Positions 15,646 to 24,209 of a stretch of 64,000 nt of DNA are shown here, one piece after another. The notes below the pieces were generated by a model. That model was given only the letters and a program-made list of their open reading frames with translations, had not been told where the DNA came from and did not search any database. This stretch comes from Planctomycetes bacterium ADurb.Bin069 (lineage in GTDB: Bacteria > Planctomycetota > UBA8108 > UBA8890 > UBA8898), in contig MWEK01000001.1 of NCBI GenBank assembly GCA_002070955.1, forward strand, positions 1 to 64,000, in the 5' to 3' direction. The position numbers were made by a program, and so were the translations under genes. How positions within the stretch are numbered: position 1 is the first letter of the stretch; each line of letters starts with the position of its first letter.

Positions 15646-18287
15646 GCCAGCAGCACGACGGCATCGGCGATGGAGATCGTCCCGTCGTCGTTGACGTCGG
15701 CGGCATCGGGGCAGGGCAGCGCCGCCCCGAAAGCGGCGGCCAGGATCTTGACCGCGTCGTCGATGCGCGCGCCGCCCGAACCCGTGGCATCGCCGCGGAT
15801 GAACGACGGCTCGGGCGTGATCGCGATGATTGCCAGGTCATCGATGTGCCAGCCGCCGCGCGCCCGACTGTCCGCGGCCGCCTTTAGGACGAAGTCCAGT
15901 TCGAAGACTTCGTCATCGGGCAGGAAGTCCGTCAGATCGATGCACATCCGCGCCCAAGCGTGGTCGTTGAGGGCGGCCCCGCCGGAGGTCCACACCGTCC
16001 GGCCCCGGACGGCGATCCAGGCCTCGTCCCCCTCGGCGACGGAGAGCCAGCGCGCGAACTCCAGAACGGTCCGCCCGGCCGCCGGCCGTGCGATAGGCGG
16101 CGAGCTGAAGTACGACCACCCGCCGGGGCGGTAATTGCCGTCTCGGCCGGGGCCGCCGAGGTCGATGCCGGCGCACGCGGGCGGGGACGAGGCTTGGGGG
16201 GGATCCCATTGTCCGCGGGGCGATCCGATCGGGCCGACCATCCATTCGTCGAGCCCGGCCAGCGCGCCGTGGCGCCACGCGCCGGCGCCCGTATCGAAAC
16301 TCTCCTGGAAAATCCGCTCCGAGCAGCCCACAAGGAGGTGAAACGCGTCCCCGGCCGCGGCCGCGTAGGGGGCGGCGATCCGGAAGCCGTCGACGTCCTC
16401 GACGTGTACCGTGTACGACACCAGGCCGTGGGCATCGAGGGGCGGAAAACTGCCCGTGTAGAGACCGCCGTACTGCTCGCGAAGGTGAAACTCGCCTCCT
16501 TGATCGGCGTTGACGCGATAGCGCACGCGGGGCGGAGCGGCCAAGGGGGCGCCGTGGGCGCGCACCCGCAACGACGGACGGGCGCCGAGCGGCGGATCGG
16601 GGGGCGGGGTGTGGACCAGCAGGACGCTCTGCCAAGGGGGCGGAAGCAAACCCGCCGGCCCGAAGCTCGCCGCAATCTGGCGGAGATGCGGCGTTCCATC
16701 AGAGAGGTCTCCGTTGTCGTCGTCCAGAAAGAGGAGCGCCCAGCCGAGTTCCGGGCCGATGGCGCTGGGCCTGAGCCTCAAGCTGTCGAAGTAGAGCCGC
16801 CGGGCGAGAACGCGGCCCGGCTCGCCGCCGGCGCGCTTGAGCGCCTCGTTGAGGCGCCACCAGGCCCCGGCGACGATGAGTCCCGTGGCGTGGGGGTCGG
16901 CCGAGACATCGTTAGGCCAGCGCGCCAGGCCCGCGCTCGCGTCGCGGACGGCGCCCCCGCCGTGCAGTCCGTAGGCAATGCGGGGGTTGTCGTTGAGCAG
17001 CACGGTGAAAGCATCCGCAAGCCCCTCATCGAGGGCCGTTTCCGGCGGGACGGGGGTCAAGCTCGCGGTGAGCGCGTGGGCGAACTCGTGGTGAATCACG
17101 GTGCTGAAAGCCGCCGCCGGGCAGGAGGCCCAAGCCGCGCCGAATTCGAACATCCCCCCGCCGTACAGGGCGTTGCAGGGCAGACTGCGGACGTTGACGC
17201 GAGCGCTCAGCGGCTGGGTGAGCACGGGACTGTCCGGGAGATGGGCCGCCACGAAATCGCGGGCCGCGGCGATGTGCAGGAACACGTTGACCTGCGCGGT
17301 CCGCTCCGGAGCGGGCGGGTCGTTGAGAACGAGGGCTCCCTCTCCGCAGGCGGCGCGCCCCGACGCCGGCGCGGCGTCTTCGGCGCTCACGGCGAGGTAT
17401 GGCGCCCGCAGCTCGTCCACGGCGACGAAGGCCGCTTGTGGCGGCGGGGCGGGCAGACAGCCGTCGCGGTCCGTCAAGGCGCGTTCGAGCAGCGCGCCGG
17501 CCGCGTCCTGAAAAGAAACACGCAACCCGGACAGGGCGAAGAGGACCGGAGGGTTCTGGGCGATGTCGGGCAGTTCGCCCGGCGTGCCATAGGCCGCCAC
17601 GCAAGGAGCATGCCGGCGCCAGAGAGGGTAACGCGCGAAGGGCGCGCCGCTGTCCGGATCGCTGAAGATGAGGACGGCCTCGGCGGCCGCGCCGGCGGCT
17701 TGCGTCGAAAGCCGCGCCAAGCGAGGGCGCGGCGCCGCCGCCAGGAGCACGAATTCGCCGCCGGCGGATTCGGCCGGCGGACTGCGCAGCGCGCGGCTGT
17801 CGCGGATGACGCTCGCGCACGGTTCTGGATCGAGTCCACGGAAGGCGGCGAAGACCAACACCCCGCCCAGGGGGCACCGTCGCACCGCGACGGTGAGCGC
17901 CGAGTCCCAGACCGGGATTCCCGCGATGCGCTGCGTCATGATCGTGACGCGGCCGGCGGTGGGGGACGCCTCGCGGAACTCGCCGCTGAACGTGGCGGCG
18001 ACCCTCGGCGGCAGACCGCCCTCGGCCGCCAGGAGCGCGATCAGTTCCTTCGGGGCGGGCTCCTCTTGGACCGCGGCGGAGAACACGCCGCTGTAGACGA
18101 AGGCCGGAGGAGGAGACGGCAGCGTCCTCGGCGCGGCGGCGGCTCCCGCCGACAGACGTTCCGCCTCGGGGAGGGGGGCGCCGAAACCGCCGCGCGCCGC
18201 GCAGAGCGCGAACACGCCGGCGCACAGCGCTTGCCGCGCCGGCGGCGGCCCGAAGATGCGGTGGAATCCGAGGCGTGTTATCGGCAT
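15537..18287 (-). CDS. Secreted metallopeptidase-like protein with C-terminal dockerin (dockerin protein B)
   Basis: A 916-residue protein with a signal peptide (ALCAGVFALCAARGGFG). Residues 100-200 resemble an FTP/thermolysin propeptide. A gluzincin centre follows: HEFAH at 400-404 and DEGLAD with Glu421 as probable third zinc ligand, as in M4/M36 peptidases. DPHATGLIVAGAWW further supports an M36-like fold. A beta-rich region and a module containing CIDLTDFLPDDEVFELDF follow. The C-terminal dockerin has a poor first loop (GDATGSGGARIDD), a good second (ADVNDDGTISIAD), and the DPTPDALGC tail. Likely an extracellular protease. Its 3' end overlaps the HEAT gene by 109 bases. Confidence 0.85.
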   Translation of the reverse strand: MPITRLGFHRIFGPPPARQALCAGVFALCAARGGFGAPLPEAERLSAGAAAAPRTLPSPPPAFVYSGVFSAAVQEEPAPKELIALLAAEGGLPPRVAATFSGEFREASPTAGRVTIMTQRIAGIPVWDSALTVAVRRCPLGGVLVFAAFRGLDPEPCASVIRDSRALRSPPAESAGGEFVLLAAAPRPRLARLSTQAAGAAAEAVLIFSDPDSGAPFARYPLWRRHAPCVAAYGTPGELPDIAQNPPVLFALSGLRVSFQDAAGALLERALTDRDGCLPAPPPQAAFVAVDELRAPYLAVSAEDAAPASGRAACGEGALVLNDPPAPERTAQVNVFLHIAAARDFVAAHLPDSPVLTQPLSARVNVRSLPCNALYGGGMFEFGAAWASCPAAAFSTVIHHEFAHALTASLTPVPPETALDEGLADAFTVLLNDNPRIAYGLHGGGAVRDASAGLARWPNDVSADPHATGLIVAGAWWRLNEALKRAGGEPGRVLARRLYFDSLRLRPSAIGPELGWALLFLDDDNGDLSDGTPHLRQIAASFGPAGLLPPPWQSVLLVHTPPPDPPLGARPSLRVRAHGAPLAAPPRVRYRVNADQGGEFHLREQYGGLYTGSFPPLDAHGLVSYTVHVEDVDGFRIAAPYAAAAGDAFHLLVGCSERIFQESFDTGAGAWRHGALAGLDEWMVGPIGSPRGQWDPPQASSPPACAGIDLGGPGRDGNYRPGGWSYFSSPPIARPAAGRTVLEFARWLSVAEGDEAWIAVRGRTVWTSGGAALNDHAWARMCIDLTDFLPDDEVFELDFVLKAAADSRARGGWHIDDLAIIAITPEPSFIRGDATGSGGARIDDAVKILAAAFGAALPCPDAADVNDDGTISIADAVVLLAYLFAGGPAPPAPFPSAGTDPTPDALGCEFAPAPSA

Positions 18288-18539
18288 GGCACGGAAACGC
18301 GGCAGCGAGCGCCCGCTGCGCCGCCCTTTCGATTATACCTTTCGGGAGGAGGAGCGGATTGTAGGCGGCCGATAATTGACAAGCGCGGCCGGCCGTGAGA
18401 TTCTTGGGGCTGCATGTTGGCAACGCGGAACGACACGAGGGCGCCTGCGGCGCGTTATACTTGGTTGACGGCGGGGGTTTTTCTCCGCGCGGCGGGAGAC
18501 TGCGCGCTGGGCGCGGTCAGTTGGTTGAGGTTTCTCGGC

Positions 18540-18902
18540 ATGCGCGCGACCATTAGGCGCCGGGTACGTGGGGCTCTGGCGGGGTTCCGCTCGCGCGGAA
18601 CCTATCTATGCCTCGCCGCCGCGGCGTTTCTTTGCGCCGCTTGCGGGACGGAGCGGCATGCGGAGACCATGGCGTGGACCCTTGAGGAGATCGTGGGGCC
18701 CTGCGCGTCCCTGGAAGCCCCCGCGGGCACGGCGGGCGAGATCCTTGCGCCTCACGAAGGGATCGACGGCCCGCTTTCCGTGTTCGACGAGACGGTCCTG
18801 GACTGCCGGCACGCTCCGGAAGCGCTCGACACGGTCGAGGAGATCTTCAGGCCTGCGGATGCCGGCCTCATGTGGACGATCGATGAGATACTCCGGTGGT
18901 GA
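18540..18902 (+). CDS. Small putative lipoprotein with repeated T-x-x-E-I motif
   Basis: Not recognised. About 120 residues. A basic N-terminus and hydrophobic stretch end in LCAAC, a good lipobox (Cys36 from this start). The mature part repeats a short motif four times: TLEEIVGP, TAGEILAP, TVEEIFRP and TIDEILRW. Trp precedes the first and last copies. A longer frame extends upstream to 18414. The ATG at 18540 was chosen because GAGG lies nine bases before it and it starts at the signal peptide. The gene sits between a divergent protease gene and a promoter for the next operon. Confidence 0.55.
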   Translation: MRATIRRRVRGALAGFRSRGTYLCLAAAAFLCAACGTERHAETMAWTLEEIVGPCASLEAPAGTAGEILAPHEGIDGPLSVFDETVLDCRHAPEALDTVEEIFRPADAGLMWTIDEILRW

Positions 18903-18927
18903 ATTCGCGGCCGGCGCGAAACAGACG

Positions 18928-18955
18928 TTGCAAGCGGGGGGACCGCACCTATAAT
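18928..18955 (+). promoter_or_regulatory. Promoter of the bifunctional-nuclease operon
   Basis: TTGCAA (18928-18933) and a perfect TATAAT (18950-18955) are separated by 16 bases. Transcription should start near 18962, ruling out the GTG at 18958 as the start of the next gene and favouring the GTG at 19015. Confidence 0.65.
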
Positions 18956-19014
18956 TAGTGGCACGCCGGCGGGTTCACCGCCGGCTGGCTCGGGATACCG
19001 GCGGCGGCGCCCAG

Positions 19015-19623
19015 GTGGAAAACGTGGAAGAGCTCGAGAAAGTCGTCATACGGCGGATCATCGGCCCGACGCCGCAAGGCGCCGCGGTGCTCGTCGGCAA
19101 CGAGAAGAAGACCTTCGCGGTTTTCGTGGGGCCCTACGAGGCGGCGGCCATGGTGCGCGAGATCAACAAGGAGAAGCTGCCGCGGCCGCTGACGCACGAG
19201 CTGCTTCAGAACATCTTCATCGGCTTCGACGTCAAGGTCAAGAAAGTCATCGTCTCGGACCTGGCCGACCAGACCTACTATGCGACGCTGGTGCTCGAGC
19301 AGCAGGTGCGCGGTTCGGACGGCGCGCTCTCGGGCCAGCGCAGCGAGGTGCGGATCGATGCGCGGCCCAGCGATTGCTTCGTGCTGGCGCTGAAGAACGC
19401 CGCGGACATCTTCGTGACGAAGGACGTCTTCGCGCAGGTCGAGGATGTCGCGGACCAGCCGGCGCAGTTCTTCGGGTTGGGGGTCGGGGGCGAACCCGCC
19501 GACGAGGCGGGCGTCGAAATCCCCGATGCTCTCGGGGACGAACTCGAGAAGGCCTTGGAGGATGGAGAGGAATCGGACCCCGGCAAGGCCGACGAGGACG
19601 ACGACAGCGAGAAGGAGGAGTAA
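19015..19623 (+). CDS. Bifunctional nuclease (BFN/DUF151) domain protein
   Basis: A 202-residue protein with the BFN fold over about residues 8-140: VFVGPYEAAAMVREIN, PRPLTHELLQNI, a VSDLADQTYYATLVLEQ strand, and IDARPSDCFVLALKNAADIFVTKDVF. The family has reported nuclease activity, but its biological role is unsettled. The C-terminal 50 residues are strongly acidic (EDDDSEKEE at the end) and probably disordered. The GTG start is supported by the upstream promoter; the GTG at 19024 is equally possible. Two membrane or secreted genes follow at 1 and -4 bases. Confidence 0.88.
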   Translation: MENVEELEKVVIRRIIGPTPQGAAVLVGNEKKTFAVFVGPYEAAAMVREINKEKLPRPLTHELLQNIFIGFDVKVKKVIVSDLADQTYYATLVLEQQVRGSDGALSGQRSEVRIDARPSDCFVLALKNAADIFVTKDVFAQVEDVADQPAQFFGLGVGGEPADEAGVEIPDALGDELEKALEDGEESDPGKADEDDDSEKEE

Positions 19624-19624
19624 G

Positions 19625-20017
19625 ATGCGCACGGCGGCGGCCATGCTCCTGGGAGGCCTTGCGGCGGGAACGCTCCTCGGGGCGCTTGCGCCCGAGAACG
19701 AGACCCGCGCGGGCGAGCGGTATGAGTTCCTGCCGGCCCGGCAGCATCTCTGGGTGATCGACAAGGAGCGCGGCGAGGTCCTGTTCCTGAAGTTTCCGGA
19801 CACCGAGACGCGGCCGATCCAGCGTTCCAAGCTTTACGCGGTGGACCGCGCCCGCTTCCCGCGGGAATCCACGAGCTTCATCCTGAGCACGCGCGAGCTC
19901 AGCAGCGTGCTGTGGATCGTCAACACCGCGACCGGCGACATCGAGGTCGTCAGGTACACCAAGGACGGTTCCTTCAACGCTCAGTTCCGGCTCTCGGCGG
20001 CACAGCAGTTCCAGTGA
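19625..20017 (+). CDS. Secreted or anchored protein of unknown function in the BFN operon
   Basis: Not recognised. 130 residues. The hydrophobic N-terminus AAAMLLGGLAAGTLLGALAP is a signal peptide or anchor. The remainder is beta-rich, with HLWVIDKERGEVLFLKFP, SSVLWIVNTATGDIEVVRY and a Gln-rich end. The two strands resemble each other (W-I/V-hydrophobic, then GE/GDI), suggesting an internal repeat like a small beta-propeller blade. AGGAGG lies directly before the start, one base after the BFN stop. The stop overlaps the next gene (GTGA). Confidence 0.75.
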   Translation: MRTAAAMLLGGLAAGTLLGALAPENETRAGERYEFLPARQHLWVIDKERGEVLFLKFPDTETRPIQRSKLYAVDRARFPRESTSFILSTRELSSVLWIVNTATGDIEVVRYTKDGSFNAQFRLSAAQQFQ

Positions 20018-20463
20018 TCGCCTCGCCGCCCGGCTCTTGCGTCAGGTTCGCATTGGCGGTCCTTCTGGCCGCCGGATGCTCCTGCCCCCAGGTGAGGGTC
20101 GAGAAGTATTTCCCGCGGGACACCGCCTGCGGCGCCGTTCGTCATTTCCAGCTCGCCATGGATCTGGAGATGTGGTCCGAGGCCGCCGCGTGCCTCACGA
20201 GCGCGCGGGAGGAGGTCGGCTCCTGGAAGCTCTGGGCCCTGAGCGGCATACGGGTCGGCGAACTCGGGGATTTCAGTCTCCGCCAGGTGGTCTGCGAGGT
20301 GTACTGGGTCACGGAGGAGCCCCCGGCCGCGGCGGACCGGGCTGTGGTGGCGGTGCTCTCCAAGCCGGCGCCCGGCGTGGACCAGTTGTATCTCCTAGCT
20401 CTCAGGAAGCGCGGCGGCCTGTGGAGCATCGACCTGGATACGACCTTCGAGCTCAACGTGTAA
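20014..20463 (+). CDS. Putative lipoprotein in the BFN operon
   Basis: Not recognised. 149 residues from a GTG that overlaps the previous stop. The lipobox LLAAGC at about 17-22 marks a lipoprotein. The mature domain has an N-terminal helical stretch (AVRHFQLAMDLEMWSEAAACL) then alternating strands (SLRQVVCEVYWVTE, RAVVAVLS, LWSIDLDTTFELNV). That layout recalls the NTF2/SnoaL-like cone fold found in many lipoproteins, but no catalytic residues are evident. It is the last gene of a three-gene unit. Confidence 0.75.
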   Translation: MIASPPGSCVRFALAVLLAAGCSCPQVRVEKYFPRDTACGAVRHFQLAMDLEMWSEAAACLTSAREEVGSWKLWALSGIRVGELGDFSLRQVVCEVYWVTEEPPAAADRAVVAVLSKPAPGVDQLYLLALRKRGGLWSIDLDTTFELNV

Positions 20464-20464
20464 G

Positions 20465-20490
20465 CCCCGGGCGCCCGCCCCGGGCGCCCG
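20465..20490. repeat. Tandem palindromic repeat after the BFN operon
   Basis: Two perfect, adjacent copies of CCCCGGGCGCCCG (20465-20477 and 20478-20490), each containing the 10-base palindrome CGGGCGCCCG. It starts two bases after the stop codon. The RNA could form a very stable hairpin that protects or ends the transcript, though no U-run follows. Confidence 0.7.
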
Positions 20491-20560
20491 TCCTGCCACG
20501 GCCCTCCGCATGGGATCGAAGACGCGCCCGGCGGCCCCCCGAAGGTACTTGTCAATAACG

Positions 20561-20589
20561 TTGACACGTTTTTGCCGTGGGTGTACAAT
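20561..20589 (+). promoter_or_regulatory. Strong sigma-70-type promoter for tandem dockerin genes
   Basis: A perfect TTGACA (20561-20566), a 17-base spacer and TACAAT (20584-20589). Transcription would start near 20596, leaving a leader of about 240 bases before the dockerin gene. Confidence 0.75.
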
Positions 20590-20835
20590 CGCCGTTATCA
20601 GGTCATGGAAGCGCGCACGACTGCTCCGGCGACGTGCGGGAGGAAACGGACGACATGCCTGCGCGATATGCGGGCGTATGCGTTTCACTCGAAAGGAGGT
20701 AGAGGAGCACAGGAGGCGTCTTGCCGGCGGGCGCCGCGCTTCGGCGTGGTGGAATGGGCGCGCACGGTGCGCGCATGGTGCGTTTCGATTGTCTGTGGAC
20801 GTTGGCTGTAGGGCTTTTTTTGGATGTAAGAGGAG
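20590..20835 (+). promoter_or_regulatory. Long 5' leader of dockerin protein C
   Basis: About 240 bases of presumed leader RNA. It holds a 15-codon frame (20655-20702) preceded by GGAGG and ending in a TAG that overlaps a perfect AAAGGAGGT (20692-20700). A GCGCGCAC-G-GTGCGCGC hairpin lies near 20758-20774, and a run of T residues near 20814-20821 lies just before the gene's own AGAGGAG. The layout could allow attenuation or translation coupling. No known riboswitch was recognised. Confidence 0.4.
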
Positions 20836-22176
20836 ATGTTCAACATGTTGAACCGACTAGGACTTCTGTTGGGCGCGTGCGCGGTGGCTTGTGTTGCGTT
20901 TGCCGCCAGCGAGAGCGATTTCGCGCTGAAGATGGAAAAGATCGCGGATGACCAGGTGGCTCTCACCGCGTCATGGAAGGTCGACGGGCTTCAAGGGTGG
21001 TCGTACGGCGTGTGCCATGATGCGGACAAGGCCGCGATCGGGAACTGCGGGAACAAGGCCTTCGGGGATTGCGCCGCCGCGGCGACGGGTTGCCCCGCTA
21101 TTGCGTGCTCGACCGATCTCTTGACCGCGAAAGCCGGGCAGCCGCCCACGTACGTGTCGATCAACCTGTACGAGGGCGACGCCGCCGGCAAGAAGCCGGG
21201 CGGCCTTACGCAAGGCGTCGTCATCGACTTCATGCAGGTGGTGTCCCTCAACGCCACGACGAGGTTCGAATTCATGAAGATCAAGTACACGCTCAAGGCC
21301 GCGAGCGCGCCAGTGCGGTTCTGCACCGTGCTTGGATCGCCCCCGGTCGACAACGTGTTCGTCTTCAACGGCGATTCTTTCGGGCCCGGCGCGGTGCAAG
21401 ATGTCACTCTCGGCGGCGAGATTCCGACTTGCCCGGAGGCGTTCAAGATGACCCTCAGCAAGGCGGCGGAGGATAAGGTCGCGGTGCACCTGGACACCGT
21501 GCAGGATCTGGCGCCGAGCGGCTTTTCCTTGGGTGTTGCCGACAATTCGGAGGCGATCATCGTCTCGAAGATCGAACCGGGCGCGGCGGTGAAGGCGCTG
21601 ATGGGCGGCGGCAATCCCGAATACTGGGGCGCCGCGCAGGTTGCGGGCGGCGGAACGCTGGGCTGCATCTTCAGCATGGGCGCGACGGTGAAGGTCCTGC
21701 CCGCGTGCGCGACGAATCAGGAAATCGCGGTCGTCAGCTATATCAACACGAGCGGGCAGTCCGCCACGGCGCAAGTGACGCTGTCGGGCAACCTGGGCAC
21801 TCCGAAGGTCCCGCTGGTCATCGATGTCGACGGCACGAGCTACGATGTCCAGACCGGACCGGGCGTCAGCATCACCGTCGGCGGCGGGCAGCCGCCCTTC
21901 GTGCGCGGCGAGGTCAACCAGGACGGCAAACTGAACGTGTCCGACGCCGTCGCGATCGCGCGTTACGTCTTCAACCTCGGCTCCCAGAAGGCGAAGATCG
22001 ATGCCTGCAAGGACGCCGCCGATGTGAACGACGACGGCTCGATCACGGCCGCGGATGCCCTGTACTTGCTCGCTTACCTGTTCACGGGCGGTGCGGCGAT
22101 TCCGGCCCCGGCAGGCGCTTGCGGCATTGATCCGACGCCGGACGGGCTTGACTGCGTCCAGTATCAGTGTCCGTAG
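20836..22176 (+). CDS. Secreted dockerin-type protein C
   Basis: A 446-residue protein with signal peptide LGLLLGACAVACVAFAASE. Two similar beta-rich domains follow (about 28-195 and 200-350), each with a GWSYGVCHD- or GFSLGVADN-type strand and GGLTQGVVIDF. They resemble the cohesin-like repeats of its neighbour. The C-terminal dockerin has loops GEVNQDGKLNVSD and ADVNDDGSITAAD and the tail GIDPTPDGLDC. The first half is Cys-rich. AGAGGAG precedes the ATG. It is followed within 103 bases by a paralogue on the same strand, probably a tandem duplication. The promoter at 20561 looks strong. Function is unknown. Confidence 0.85.
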   Translation: MFNMLNRLGLLLGACAVACVAFAASESDFALKMEKIADDQVALTASWKVDGLQGWSYGVCHDADKAAIGNCGNKAFGDCAAAATGCPAIACSTDLLTAKAGQPPTYVSINLYEGDAAGKKPGGLTQGVVIDFMQVVSLNATTRFEFMKIKYTLKAASAPVRFCTVLGSPPVDNVFVFNGDSFGPGAVQDVTLGGEIPTCPEAFKMTLSKAAEDKVAVHLDTVQDLAPSGFSLGVADNSEAIIVSKIEPGAAVKALMGGGNPEYWGAAQVAGGGTLGCIFSMGATVKVLPACATNQEIAVVSYINTSGQSATAQVTLSGNLGTPKVPLVIDVDGTSYDVQTGPGVSITVGGGQPPFVRGEVNQDGKLNVSDAVAIARYVFNLGSQKAKIDACKDAADVNDDGSITAADALYLLAYLFTGGAAIPAPAGACGIDPTPDGLDCVQYQCP

Positions 22177-22278
22177 CACCCATTGCCAGGTAGTTTGTGT
22201 CCGGCAGGCCGGCGGGGGACTCCGGCGGCGCGCCGGCCCGCCTTAGGGGAAGCGGGTCACGCAGGGAGATCTCGAGAA

Positions 22279-23628
22279 ATGAAGCGAATCGACATCCTGG
22301 CCCTCGCGCTCCTGTTTGTCGGCGGGGTGGCCGCTCCGGGAATGGCCGCAGTCGGCAATTTCTCCCTGGCGGCCGTGCCGAGCGACGCGGAGATCGCGCT
22401 CGGCGAAGCATACACGCTCGATGTTCGGGTCGCGAGCGGTGTGGCCGGCATCGAGGCCTGGGCCTTTGGCTTATGCGTCGATGCCGCCTTACAGGAGATT
22501 CTGGCGGCGCGTCCGGGTGACAACTTCAACACGCTCAGGCTCGGAGGACCGCCGGAGTGGTGGGCGATCAATGTTCACGCCGGCGGCGTCACCCAGGGGG
22601 TCATGCTCGACACGCGCGCCGCCGCGGCGCTGGGCGTGATTCCGGAGAGCGATCCGCTCTCGATTCTCAAAGTTGATCTCCGCCCCACCGAGGCGGCGGC
22701 CGATAAGGTCGTGAAAGTCGCTTTCTGCAACACGGTGGGCTCGCCCCCGGTGATCACCGCGATCATGGCGGGCGGCGCGGAGTACACTCCGGCGGTCATG
22801 ACGCCGTCGGAGGTGACGGTGGTCCGCGACCCCGCCTTGCTCCTTTCCTTTACTAGCAGCATGTACAATCTGGCGCTCCTCACGGGCGATCCCGTGAAAA
22901 CGGTGATCAAGGCGCGGAGCACGGCGAATCTCTACGGCTTTTCCTTCGGTGTAAGCCACGATGCCGGCCTGCTTCGGATCGTGGAAGTCAGCGTGGCCGA
23001 AGAACTCCGCCAAGCGCTCGGAAACGCGGATCCCGAGTTTTTTGTCGCGAATCTCAATCCCGGCAACGGCAGCGGCTTCACGGTCGCGATGCTTTTCCAG
23101 ATATCCGCGCCGGAGCCGCCGGCTACGGATCTCAAGTTCATCGTCTCCACGCCGGCGGCCCCTGCCACGCCCGTCATCGTCGCGAGCTACCGAGCCGCCA
23201 ACGGCGTCGTCTCGGACGAGACCACCAATCTCAGCATCGTCGGCACGCTGGGGAGGCCTGCGGTGCCGATTCTCTACGAGATCGGGAAGGAAGCCGTGCC
23301 GACGGTGCGCGGCTGCGCGATCGTCATTTCCGACGACCCGATCGAGGTTGAGTTCATTCGCGGCGATATCAACGCCGACGGCAAGTACAACCTCTCCGAC
23401 GCGGTTACGCTGCTCCGCTACCTTTTTTCCGGCTACAACCTCCCGTACGACTGCCTGGATGTCGCGGACTGCAACGGCGACAGGAAAGTCGATTCAGCCG
23501 ATCCGATTTTTCTCCTGGGCTACTTGTTCTCCGGCGGTCGGCCCTTCCCGGCGCCCTTTGAGGAATGCGGCGCCATCGAGGACGGGATCGCAGCCTCTCC
23601 CTGCGTCAGTTATCCCTTGTGCCGGTAA
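22279..23628 (+). CDS. Secreted dockerin-type protein D
   Basis: A 449-residue paralogue of the preceding protein, with signal peptide ILALALLFVGGVAAPGMAA. Two beta domains (about 25-200 and 205-370) share landmarks with protein C: EAWAFGLCVDA, GGVTQGVMLDT, VAFCNTVGSPPV and YGFSFGVSHDAG. The dockerin's first loop is good (GDINADGKYNLSD) but the second is altered (ADCNGDRKVDSAD). The tail lacks the DPTPD element yet still ends with Cys residues. The ATG at 22279 has GGGAG upstream and starts the signal peptide. Confidence 0.85.
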   Translation: MKRIDILALALLFVGGVAAPGMAAVGNFSLAAVPSDAEIALGEAYTLDVRVASGVAGIEAWAFGLCVDAALQEILAARPGDNFNTLRLGGPPEWWAINVHAGGVTQGVMLDTRAAAALGVIPESDPLSILKVDLRPTEAAADKVVKVAFCNTVGSPPVITAIMAGGAEYTPAVMTPSEVTVVRDPALLLSFTSSMYNLALLTGDPVKTVIKARSTANLYGFSFGVSHDAGLLRIVEVSVAEELRQALGNADPEFFVANLNPGNGSGFTVAMLFQISAPEPPATDLKFIVSTPAAPATPVIVASYRAANGVVSDETTNLSIVGTLGRPAVPILYEIGKEAVPTVRGCAIVISDDPIEVEFIRGDINADGKYNLSDAVTLLRYLFSGYNLPYDCLDVADCNGDRKVDSADPIFLLGYLFSGGRPFPAPFEECGAIEDGIAASPCVSYPLCR

Positions 23629-23840
23629 GGCGGCCCGGTCCGACGCGACTCCCGCGGCGACTCCGCCAAGCGGCGCCGTTACGGTCCCGGCACGCTTTTT
23701 TCAGCCCAACTTGCAGGCGCGCCGGCTTTGGAGTATGCTTGGCTGCTCGCCGCGCAGGGACGTCCTTCATCAAGGAAGGGGGCGCCGCGCAGCGCAACCG
23801 GCCCGGCAGGACGCAAGGCTTGAAATCAACGGGAACGACA

Positions 23841-24209
23841 ATGGCGAAGAAGCGGAATCTCTCCAAGGAGCAACTGCGGAAGATCAAGGCCACGCTTGTC
23901 GAGCGCCGCAAGCAGCTCAAAGACAATCTGAAGTCGAGCCTTGTCGAAATCGAGAGTCAGGAAGGCCATCACCTTGCGGACCTTGAGGACATCGACAACA
24001 TCCAAGACAACGACGCGGTCTTCGAAGTGGTCAGCAACGCGTCTGCGCGCCTCGACGAGATCCAGAAGGCGATCGACAAGATCGACAAGGGCACGTACGG
24101 GACTTGCGAAGACTGCGGCCTCCCCATCAAGATCGAGCGCCTGAAGGCCCTGCCGTTCGCCACGCAGTGCATCGAGTGCCGCCGGAAGGCGGAACTGGAG
24201 ACCGATTAG
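23841..24209 (+). CDS. DksA/TraR-family zinc-finger protein
   Basis: A 122-residue protein with an N-terminal coiled-coil hairpin (about 8-75) and a C4 zinc finger, CEDCG and CIEC about 20 residues apart. DksA enters the RNA polymerase secondary channel and adjusts initiation, often with ppGpp. The coiled-coil tip carries DLEDIDNIQDNDAVFE, and acidic residues at the tip are important in DksA. Shorter TraR/YocK-like relatives exist, so exact activity is uncertain. Only a weak GGGAA precedes the ATG, but upstream in-frame codons do not extend the family match. Confidence 0.9.
   Translation: MAKKRNLSKEQLRKIKATLVERRKQLKDNLKSSLVEIESQEGHHLADLEDIDNIQDNDAVFEVVSNASARLDEIQKAIDKIDKGTYGTCEDCGLPIKIERLKALPFATQCIECRRKAELETD

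Noticed and set aside
15960..18398. 812-residue plus-strand frame opposite the metallopeptidase gene
   Set aside because: No conserved motif; it is the mirror of a high-GC gene whose minus-strand reading has HEFAH and a dockerin.
20465..20490. Classical intrinsic terminator after the BFN operon
   Set aside because: The palindromes are strong but no T-run follows, so it is recorded as a repeat instead.
20572..20811. 80-codon frame in the dockerin C leader
   Set aside because: It begins before the predicted transcription start, has no ribosome site, and resembles no protein; the 15-codon frame inside is better placed.
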